DNA of 64,000 nt from Mesorhabditis belari. Its lineage: Eukaryota; Nematoda; Chromadorea; Rhabditida; Rhabditidae. The notes below the pieces were generated by a model that searched no databases, was not told the origin of the DNA, and worked only from the letters and a program-made list of their open reading frames with translations. Position numbers and translations under genes: made by a program. Of this stretch, positions 56,341 to 64,000 are shown one piece after another; position 1 is the stretch's first letter; every line of letters starts with the position of its first letter. The stretch covers positions 5,333,001 through 5,397,000 of the forward strand of contig CAUEEP010000743.1 of NCBI GenBank assembly GCA_958450365.1. The letters run 5' to 3'.

Positions 56341-57284
56341 TTACGATTTTTTGAGTTCTTGCAGCTGATGAAGAAAACCCGGATTTGGTCTGACTCCTAA
56401 AAATCATGAAATGAAGTGCAGGTAGCGACACAAGCCTGTCCGTCTGCTCTTAACCAGCGCAAATGCTTCGTTGAACTGCATGCCTTGATGAATCAAATAC
56501 ATGATCACTATTGAGGGAGCTCGAGAAATTCCAGCATTGCAATGAACAAAAACCTGAAAGAAATTGTTTAGTTTTTGAAAATTTTGCTGACCCTTCCTTT
56601 AGCTTCAAATGCACGTGAGAGAAACTCCAAAACTTTCTCTGAATAATCTTCTAGTTTTGAGTCGGGCAGATCCAGAATCTTTAAGATACAGTTTTTGTTT
56701 TGTTTAAACAGTTCTCAAAACCTCCAGGTTGAGATATTCAAAATGTTTAGGAAATGAATTCTTGACACCCGTCGCACAGTTAATAATATGTGTAATTGAG
56801 ACAGCTTTCAAAAGATTGAGTTCAGCTGCAATATCTTGGCTGCCTAAATTGTGATTGACACTGTTTGAATAATATGGACGATTAATTGCTCAAATCACAA
56901 ACCTAGAAAGATATTGTCTGTGATTCTCGCGAGCTGAAGATCGGGCTTTTCGTCGACCACAAATCCCAATCGTCGTTTATATTCAATCTTTTTACGCTGT
57001 CGATTCGAAACCTGAAGATTTTCGTCGTACTTCATCACGTACATAGAACGTCGTACTTGCGTACCTGAGCATTTGTTGATTCGTCGGCGCAGCCATTCGA
57101 CGTTTGTGGCTCTTCAATTCGCACAAAGGATCCATCTGAACTTCGCCTTTCCACCACCTCCATTCCATTTTCAAGCATGATACTAAAGTATTATCTGGTT
57201 TACAGATTAGTCAATAAGGTTATACTTAACGTCGACCGGCCGAAGTGATTGTTTTTTGCTCTGAATTCGCTCTAGTAACGACAT
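56341..57284 (-). CDS. Dual-specificity phosphatase, DUSP19-like
   Basis: Small cytoplasmic phosphatase; vertebrate DUSP19 acts in JNK signalling. Seven exons, 222 residues: 57226-57284, 57065-57182, 56903-57011, 56722-56843, 56592-56678, 56436-56553, 56341-56396. Key features are DNIFLGSQDIAAELNLL, THIINCATGVKNSFP, the general-acid region ILDLPDS (Asp139) and the P-loop VHCNAGISRAPSIV with Cys170 and Arg176, so it should be active. The last exon encodes GVRPNPGFLHQLQELKK, which joins in frame only if the final intron (56397-56435) uses a GC donor (ACAG|GCTTGT). Unspliced reading gives a short variant ending RYLHFIS. The eEF1B gene converges on it with only 121 bp between stop codons. Confidence 0.92.
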
Positions 57285-58281
57285 TTTACTCCACAATAAT
57301 TGGAATCTGAATAAAGCTAAGATTTCGATGTTTTTTTTGTTCAAGAGCTTTCAAAATGCTTTCAGAGTCGCATTTAGGGGGAAACGAATTAGCTGTTGTA
57401 ATAGCCGTGACGCGGATACAGAAAGACCGCATTGCGTGCTTATAAAAAAGTGGGCTCGAGTAACATTCAAATGTTGATTATCATAGAGTCCTCTACTTGT
57501 TAGTGTTCCTAAAGTTTTTTGCTTAAAAATTTTCGACCAACATTTTGTCGAATTCTTCATAAGGCTATGCTTTATTTTTTCACTAAAGATCTATTAAAGT
57601 CAGTTTTTACTTTCATAGCTTTCCTTTTGCTAACTTCAGCGTGGCGCGATAAATTTGTATTTAATTTTGGCCAATTTTGCGAGTCTAGCATTGTTTATTA
57701 TAGTTTTTGACTCAAACTTTTCAACAAATTAAACATCTGCCTTCAATTAATCCGCTGATCTCTGCCAATATTAGCTAAAAAATGTAAAAATGGCATCTAG
57801 ATTACAAAATATATCCTACAAACAATTAAAATCAATAATTTCCCTACCAGATGCTCATCAAGAAATTTAAAAGCTTAATAAAAGCATTACCTAAGGCTCA
57901 AGTTCCTTCAAAAGAACTTTTAATGTTTGTCCACCTTTTTTTATATTTTTTTTATTGAGTTCTCTTGTCTCGCATATAAAAAACTAGCTTGCAATTTGAA
58001 TTTGCTTTCGTTCCCGATCTTTGATTTTGGATTCGAATCGAGATCCCGACTGACATGACTCGAATCATCAATAGTCGAGATTTTAAACTTTTCAGCTTGG
58101 ATTTGTTTTCAGAATACTTTTGCGAACTTTGAGGTCTGGACTTTTTTGTATCGCAGTTCACATCCCTTCTCTCTACTCTTTTGCTTCTTTTTTAATCTCT
58201 CACCTTTTCATTTAAATGTTTACTCATTTATAAATAGGCCTCAAAAAAATCGCCTCATTACAGAACGATTCTTTGGTGTCA
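57285..58281. other. Divergent upstream region, DUSP19-like / phosphomevalonate kinase
   Basis: No gene found. A weak tRNA-like sequence (TAGCCGTGACGCGGAT, 57388) resembles the head of SINE family S1 but lacks a clear B box. The remainder is AT-rich. Confidence 0.5.
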
Positions 58282-58851
58282 ATGGTGAAAGCTGTGGCGC
58301 TTTTCACAGGGAAAAGGAAAAGTGGCAAAGATTATATTAGTAATCGATTGAAGGAGGCCCTTCTCGCGGAGAAAGCGATCATTGCAATCGGTAGCGTAAG
58401 CCACAGTCTCAAAAGTGAATACGCGGCATTGAATGGACTCGCTTTTCAAAGTCTTGTATCTGATGGACCGTACAAAGAGCTTTATCGACAACAGATGATC
58501 AAATGGAGTGAAGAGAAACGCGAAAAGGACAACGAATACTTTTGTCGGCAAACCTTGCCAAAAGATCAAGATAAGATTGACATTTTGATTATCACTGATT
58601 GCCGGCGACCAGCTGATATCGCTTTTTATAAGAAGAATTTTAAGAATATTGTTTTGGTAAGGGTTAATTGTGAGATAAAGGAGAGAGTAAAGAGGGGATT
58701 TGTTTTTACGAAATCTATTGATGATACTGCTTCCGAGTGTGCTTTAGACGATTTTCCTCATGATTTTTACATTGACAATTCGGGTGATATCATCAAATTA
58801 CAAACTGCTTTAGATAATTTAGTGTCTTCAATTCTAGGCTTTATTCATTGA
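58282..58851 (+). CDS. Phosphomevalonate kinase
   Basis: Converts mevalonate 5-phosphate to the diphosphate in the mevalonate pathway (isoprenoid, ubiquinone and dolichol precursors; nematodes do not make sterols). Single exon of 189 residues, matching the animal PMVK family (about 190). The N-terminal P-loop-like FTGKRKSGKDYISN (residues 8-21), Q-M-I-K-W-S-E-E-K-R, FCRQTLP, DCRRPADI and SECALDDF align with animal PMVK, which is unrelated to the fungal or bacterial GHMP-type enzyme. The first in-frame ATG is used; the frame is open 9 bases upstream. No introns, unlike every neighbour, which could reflect a retrocopy or simply intron loss. Confidence 0.95.
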   Translation: MVKAVALFTGKRKSGKDYISNRLKEALLAEKAIIAIGSVSHSLKSEYAALNGLAFQSLVSDGPYKELYRQQMIKWSEEKREKDNEYFCRQTLPKDQDKIDILIITDCRRPADIAFYKKNFKNIVLVRVNCEIKERVKRGFVFTKSIDDTASECALDDFPHDFYIDNSGDIIKLQTALDNLVSSILGFIH

Positions 58852-59116
58852 ATGTTGTTTGAGTTTTTTTTCGATATCAGTATTACATTTCCGAGTACAG
58901 GTCAATGTCCCTTTAATATCTGATGAATAATATAATTCGCTTACCGGTGCTTTCTTTCTTTTCTTTCTTTCCTTTCTTTCTTTCTTTTCTTTCTTTCTTT
59001 TCTTTCTTTCTTTTCTTTCTTTCTTTTCTTTCTTTCTTTTCTTTCTTTTCTTTTCTTTCTTTTCTTTTCTTTTATTTTTCCTTGCCCAAAAAAGATTTAA
59101 AATAAATTTTCAAGTT
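58852..59116. other. Spacer between phosphomevalonate kinase and PPM1D-like gene
   Basis: 265 bp, mostly a (CTTT)n microsatellite (58946-59075). Both genes are on the + strand. A U-rich spacer of this size and TTTTCAAG 2 bp before the next ATG would be compatible with an operon and SL trans-splicing, but AATAAA signals and SL use cannot be confirmed here. Confidence 0.5.
58946..59075. repeat. Pyrimidine microsatellite (CTTT)n
   Basis: About 130 bp of nearly pure C/T on the + strand; a Phe/Ser/Leu open frame (58923-59105) across it is an artefact. Confidence 0.95.
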
Positions 59117-62100
59117 ATGACATCTCGAGAGAAAGAAACGAAAACGGAGTCTGTTTTTGGAGAAAATCTCAGGGTGACTTGTGCAGCAAATCAAGTGAGT
59201 TCAAATGATACAAAAGATTTAAGAATTTATTTAAATATCCAAGCCAATCCAAGCCGTTTACGAAATTCAACCGCTAACGAATGATTCGTTAACGGTTGAA
59301 TTTCGTAAACGGCCACGACATATAAACATTTAATAAACTTCAGGGTGGTCGTGATTATATGGAAGATCGGATTCACATTGAATCGGTGAGATATCCGAAC
59401 GGACGACTTGATTTCGTTTTCTTTGCCATTTACGATGGTCACGGTGGACAAGAGGCGAGCACGTTTGCCAAGAAACATCTGCTAAACAATCTTCGGGTTA
59501 GTTTTAGTTAAAGTTTGTTTTAGTTTAATTATGTACATTTGTGTACCTTTAATTACGGTATATTTAATTGTGTGTAATTATGTACATATGTATTATGTAC
59601 ATATGTATTATGTACATATGTATGTAATCTTTACAGGAAGACCCGGACTTTCAATCAGCCGATGACGAGACAGTGCTTCGAGCGATTACGAATGCTTTCC
59701 TAAAAACCCATAACGCTATGGAGGACGTTGTTGGTTAGTAAAAAATTGGATATAATTCAAATCACTATGATTCTTAATCACTATGATTTAACAGAAAAAA
59801 AGAATATATTGTAGCACAATGGAAACGAACAGCTTCTGGTTATCAAAGCACTGCGGGAACCACTGCCAGTGTTGCGATTCTACGAGAAGGAAAGGTAAAA
59901 CGACAAGATTTTAAAAGCTAAATAGAATTTTAAAAAGTATATACTGGTTTATTCAACCAATCAATCCAAGTAATCAATCATAATACAGAAACAAATCCAA
60001 TTGAAACCCTAACCTAAACTCCTTAACGCCATAATAGGACTTCAATTCTTAACTTAAGCATAATCTTAAGTCAATGGTCATTATTTTGTGGGTGACGATG
60101 CTGGTCAATGAAAGGAAACAACCGTTTTTAATGGCTGCAGTTTATGTGCAAGCTAACCTGTAGTTTAATTTTAACGAGCACGGTGCTTTACATTGCTCTG
60201 CGGTTGGGATAAAACCCGTTTTTTTCTGCCTGGATCTTTTGTTGCCATGGCGCAGCCGGGAGCGTGCTCGTCTACAAGATCAACCCCAGGCTCACACGGT
60301 CCGGGTTCGACTCCCGGCTTTGTCGTGATTTTTGCGATCTGCGACTAACCTGGCCCAACCTTGCTTAAATTAGCAGATCGGACGGGAATTCTTAATATAT
60401 AATATGTAACATAAGATATCTTTCAAGAATTCTATCAAATAATTCAATAAAGTTAACAAATAAATGTTTAGATTTATATGGGTCATGTCGGCGATTCAGC
60501 AATTATTCTTGGCAAACGTGTACGAGAAATTGATGAAGGTGAAAGAGAATTTTTGATTTTAAAAGTTTTTATTCAAGTTTAGCTGGTAAAATGAATATTC
60601 GAATGAAAGCAATTACAATGACGGTTGATCATAAACCTGAAGATATATTGGAGAAAAATCGGATCACGGTTTGAAATATTTTTCAAATAGAAAAAAAGTT
60701 TTTTGTTTTTTCTTAGGAACATGGTGGCTCGGTGGCGATGAAGCAGAATTGTTTACGTGTCGTTTGGGAAAGGAAACCGCACTCGAAACCGGAAATGATT
60801 TATGTGAATGGGAAATTGGAGCTTTTCGATGGAGAGCTCGCATTGCAACGCGTTCCATTCTTGGCCGTCACTAGGAGTCTTGGTTAGTTGGTCTGGATTT
60901 CTGATCTGATCTCAAATTTTTAAATTCTAGGAGATTTATGGTCGTGGAATGAGCGAACAAAGCAGTACGTCGTTTCGCCGAAACCCGATGTTTCCGTCTA
61001 CGAATTGAATCCCGAAGAGGACGTCTGCTTGGTGATTGCATCAGGTTGAGAAAATGAGAAAATCAATCGTAAAACTCAAAATCAAAATCAAAAAATTTTA
61101 GATGGTCTAACCGGTGCAATGAATCCAATTTTGGCGACAATTCTTGGTGATATGTGTGAGCAATTTTCGATGGAATACACGGAAGATGATGTCAAAAAGC
61201 GACCGGTAACTCTTTTATAAGCCAAACCAGGTGAAAAACCCCTTTTTTTTCTCCCTGGATCATTTGTTGCTGTGGCGCAGTCGGGAGCGTGCTTGTCTGC
61301 AAGCTCAACCGCCGGGTAACACGATCCCGGTTCGACTCCCGGCGGCGTCGTGACTTTTGCTTTTTAAAAAACGAAATACCACATTCATAACTATATTGAA
61401 TTCTAAGCCTAAGAAACTAAAAGTCATGTAAATCGGCCGATATCAAACAGACGGACGGACGAAAAAACGGACAGACACTTCCCTTTTATATAGTAGATGG
61501 TTTATGCTTTTCAAATTTCCACTATCTCTGGAAGATTATAGATTTTAGTATCAAGCCATTCAAACGAACACATCTCGAGTGATTTTGCAACACGCACTTC
61601 CGATGTGGGAATGGAAGAATCCGCGTGCCGACAATGTGTCCGTCATTACGGTAAACCTGGCTAAAAATTGATACCGTATTTTCTGTAATAGTAGTGCAGT
61701 CTATAATAGTAGTGCAGTCTATAATAGTAGTGCAGTCTGTAATAGTAGTGCAGGCAGGAGGGGGTTGAAAAAATGGTAGTCCGCACTACTATTACAGAAA
61801 GTACGGTATCTTTTTTTATCAAAGCTTTTCAGGTAATTTTTGATCACAAGCACTCGTTGAGGCCGCCAAAAGTTCTCGAGCGAATCAATCCATCAGAGAC
61901 GAGCCTCGAACAAGTCTTCACACAGCATCGTGATGATATGGTTTGTCAAAGGGAAACAATGACAATAATGACAATGACAACTGGATATAATGATCTGATA
62001 TAATATAAAACATTATAATTCAGGTATTGATTGGACCTGAAATGGAGGAACGTCTTCTCACGATTTACACTCCTGTTCTGTACTCTGGATATAATGATCT

Positions 62101-64000
62101 GCCTGGGACTTCGAGTAGGTCACAAAAGAGACATCTTTGAAATATTTGAATCAATCTTTTAAACACGCTTTTAGATTCCATGTACTTTGGACCCGGCTTT
62201 TATACGCATGATGAAGAAAATATGAAAGAGGAAGAAATTCGCACGACACTCAATCTACCAACAACCCGTTTACTGTCAATTGAAGAGATCAACACTTTAT
62301 TGGAAGAGAGAAGAGCTTATACGGTACTTTAAATTCCTTTAAATTTATTCAATTTAAAATTTCAGAAAATGGGACCAATCTTTGCTGGCTATGTGAGCAT
62401 CTACTCAGACGATGATATGGTAAGAAAAAGAAAGGAAAAAGAAAATCAATAGAATTTTAGGAGATGAGTGATTACACTAATGGAGATTACGAGAGCTTTG
62501 GGCTCATGATCGAGGATACGGTAAAAGAAGCAAGTTTTATTTGGACACAGGGAAAGTTTAGGAGAACAAGCCAGCGCTTGTCGAAGAGACGCCAAGTCCC
62601 GCTCGAGTGACTCGAAGCTCGGCTCGTCGTCTTTCACAGGTAGAATTTCCTAATTCGATGATTTTCAAAATCCAAATCTTTATATTAATTAGTCCTTAGT
62701 CCTTAGTTTTGTCTTTTTGTTTGCTCAAACGAATACAAGAGCTTATTAGGTGACTAAAACCGAATCACCGCCGCTAGAGAAGTCTCCAAAATTAACACAG
62801 GAAACAAAAACTCGAACACCTAAACGATTGCTGCGAAACACTGGTGAGTTTTCCAAAAAAAACCCTCAAGATATAAATACTCATTCAGCAGATCAACAAA
62901 ATATTCCCAACACAAAGACGCCAACAAAGGAGTCGCCAAGCGCCTCACAAGTTGTCACACGAAGCAAGAGTCGCGATAGGAATTATGAGACGCCTGAGAT
63001 GACACCATTCCCCAGCACGCCAACAAAGTATCTAAAATTAAAGAAACTTAGAATTTGGATAAAACAACATGGGCAAAGAAATATTTCCGGAGAGGGGATT
63101 GAACCCTGACCTTACTTGAGTCGCTCGCTTTACTTGAGTCGCTCGCTTTACTTGAGTCGCTCGCTTTACTTGAGTCGCTCGCTTTACTTGAGTCGCTCGC
63201 TTTACTTGAGTCGCTCGCTTTACTTGAGTCGCTCGCTTTACTTGAGTCGCTCGCTTTCAGATGCTCTAACCACTGACCTATTCGGCAACTATTTGCCTGA
63301 GAAGAAAGAGGAAATACATGACTTTTCATAACCGTGAGCTTCCGCTTTACTTGAAGATCAAAAAACGGGTATTAGTAATAAAAGTAAAGAAAGGAATGGA
63401 AAAAGAAAGATTGTAGATCAATTCATCTAAACAAGAAATATTGATGAATTTTAGGCAAACAACGATCAACTCTTGACTTTAGCTCTTTCAAGTCTAGTCA
63501 TTTAATCAGTTTCTTCAGTCTCTCACTAATCCGTTTCAGATCTGTCAATCGAAAGCGTCGTGCATCTGATTATGGAAATGAGTCAACGTCGGTCACCCCT
63601 TTATTCCGTTCTTTTAATATGGTAAGCAAGAAAAAGATTTTTTTTTATATTAAAGCATCTTTCAGGAAAGAAGGGTTATTCAACGAGAAGTCGAATTTCA
63701 AGATGATGACGATTTAGAGGAAATGAATGGAGATGAGCCACAAACTTCTCGAAGTCTCCGATCACATTTCAACTTGCATCCAAGCAACAATCACACAAAT
63801 GGGCAAGGTAAAAAAAATGATCTAATTATCAAAAAATAAATCTTAAATCTTGCTAGAAAAAGGATAATTTCTAAAATGATTTAAAAAATAAATAATAAAG
63901 TAAATAATAAAGTAAATAATAAAATATAAATAATAAAATAAATAATAAAACTTACGCATATCGCATAACTCTTTTCCAATAAGAACTGCCAGAATTTGGA
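59117..64000 (+). CDS. ppm-1.D: PP2C-type Ser/Thr phosphatase, PPM1D (Wip1)-like; 3' end outside window
   Basis: Metal-dependent nuclear phosphatase of the PPM1D type, which in animals dampens stress and DNA-damage signalling. Exons: 59117-59194, 59344-59496, 59637-59733, 59815-59894, 60472-60538, 60583-60668, 60717-60882, 60931-61044, 61102-61205, 61549-61650, 61833-61940, 62024-62114, 62175-62323, 62366-62419, 62461-62520, 62562-62639, 62750-62843, 62889-63027, 63540-63621, 63666-63807, 63984 onward. Catalytic motifs: GGRDYMEDR (Asp34), YDGHGG (Asp57), YQSTAGTTASVAILREGK, GHVGDSAIILG, PFLAVTRSLGDLWSW, KPDVSV, and RADNVSVIT. The SLGDLW and ADNxSxI segments are characteristic of PPM1D. A long Ser/Thr/Pro- and Lys/Arg-rich tail (KRLLRNT, NRKRRASD) follows, probably nuclear. 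Orthology is by domain similarity; the symbol follows nematode naming and is tentative. Introns host two SINEs, a MITE and a SINE-borne minisatellite. Confidence 0.93.
59568..59628. repeat. Short tandem repeat (TATGTACATATGTAT)
   Basis: About four units of a TATGTACATATGTATTA-type repeat in intron 2 of the PPM1D-like gene; the unit is palindromic (ATGTACAT). Confidence 0.85.
60195..60335 (+). mobile_element. tRNA-derived SINE, family S1
   Basis: CATGGCGCAGCCGGGAGCG and CCGGGTTCGACTCCCGG are A and B boxes at near-tRNA spacing. Upstream flank AAAACCCGTTTTTTTCTGCC...TTTTGTTGC matches that of the 61256 element. The tail is less well preserved (GATCGGACGGGAA near 60375). In PPM1D-like intron 4, sense strand. 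Confidence 0.75.
61225..61496 (+). mobile_element. tRNA-derived SINE, family S1, full length
   Basis: Flank GTGAAAAACCCCTTTTTT, head GTGGCGCAGTCGGGAGCG with B box CGGTTCGACTCCCGG, body, then tail GACGGACGGACGAAAAAACGG and ACAGACACTTCCCTTTTATA. It matches the member at 31104-31346 at both ends with nearly the same length (about 240 bp from head to tail). In PPM1D-like intron 9, sense strand. Confidence 0.82.
61672..61808. mobile_element. MITE with TACCGTA ends, subfamily 1, short internally deleted copy
   Basis: 137 bp. Ends TACCGTATTTTCTGTAATAG and complement; the centre is three direct copies of AATAGTAGTGCAGTCT plus GGCAGGAGGGGG. It fills PPM1D-like intron 10 up to the acceptor region. Confidence 0.85.
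63088..63292 (-). repeat. tRNA-like SINE (family S2) with an internal 18-bp minisatellite
   Basis: Minus strand: GAATAGGTCAGTGGTTAGAGC (A-box region), then eight tandem copies of an 18-bp unit (AAGCGAGCGACTCAAGTA), then CAGGGTTCAATCCCCTC (B box). The array sits exactly between the two promoter boxes. The outside flank (TGTATTTCCTCTTTCTTCT, GGCAA) matches the family S2 element at 50350-50437, which lacks the array. Ser/Leu/Tyr-Arg open frames here are artefacts of the 18-bp period. Confidence 0.85.
63880..63950. repeat. AT-rich simple repeat (AATAATAAAGTAAAT)
   Basis: Several copies of a TAAATAATAAAA-type unit in the last visible intron of the PPM1D-like gene. Confidence 0.8.

Noticed and set aside
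57388..57470. tRNA gene or SINE S1 member
   Set aside because: Only the D-arm-like part (GCCGTGACGCGGAT) is present; no B box at the expected distance.
63048..63331. Repeated SRSLYL and KASDSS open frames
   Set aside because: Produced by the 18-bp minisatellite inside a tRNA-like SINE in a PPM1D-like intron.

Overview
The window is nuclear DNA of a nematode, most likely a rhabditid-type (clade V) worm. It is AT-rich, most introns are about 40-60 bp, and TTTTCAG/TTTTTAG acceptors lie close upstream of several start codons, as expected for spliced-leader trans-splicing. It also carries a cuticle collagen, a nematode-style ligand-gated channel, tRNA-derived SINE-like elements, a mariner element and many foldback/MITE elements. 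The species cannot be named from the sequence. All gene models below were spliced by hand. Every complete model gives an uninterrupted reading frame whose summed exon length is a multiple of three.

Layout, left to right. (1) The 3' part of a Cys-loop ligand-gated ion channel (+, to 8457), with large introns full of mobile DNA. (2) A 27-exon IA-2/phogrin (ida-1) gene (-, 9908-21221), a dense-core-vesicle pseudophosphatase whose active-site Cys is Ser. Its introns hold several tandem arrays. (3) A possible orphan exon (-, 22328-22470). (4) A cuticle collagen with a long charged tail (+, 23207-26930). (5) A carboxylesterase-like protein that has lost its nucleophile Ser and has Q/N-rich inserts (+, 28175-35620). 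(6) An SLC22-type organic ion transporter (+, 35995-39972). (7) A neuropathy-target-esterase/PNPLA6-7 lysophospholipase of 34 exons (+, 41980-47328). (8) A UDP-glycosyltransferase (-, 47825-50700). (9) Rab35 (-, 52038-54286). (10) eEF1B beta (+, 55216-56219). (11) A DUSP19-like dual-specificity phosphatase (-, 56341-57284). (12) Phosphomevalonate kinase (+, 58282-58851). (13) A PPM1D/Wip1-like PP2C phosphatase that runs off the right edge (+, 59117->64000).

The genes are a mixed set (neuronal, secretory, cuticle, lipid and xenobiotic metabolism, translation, signalling) and do not form one pathway. The non-genic DNA is the more unusual part. There are at least four families of palindromic foldback elements, including one superfamily with TACCGTA ends. 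Roughly eleven tRNA-like (SINE-head) sequences lie mostly inside introns, and in two of them a 12-bp or 18-bp minisatellite has expanded between the tRNA-like promoter boxes. Many long open frames in the window are artefacts of simple repeats whose period is a multiple of 3.

Splicing is also notable. Six introns fit a GC-AG rather than GT-AG model, and one UGT intron has no AG acceptor at all.
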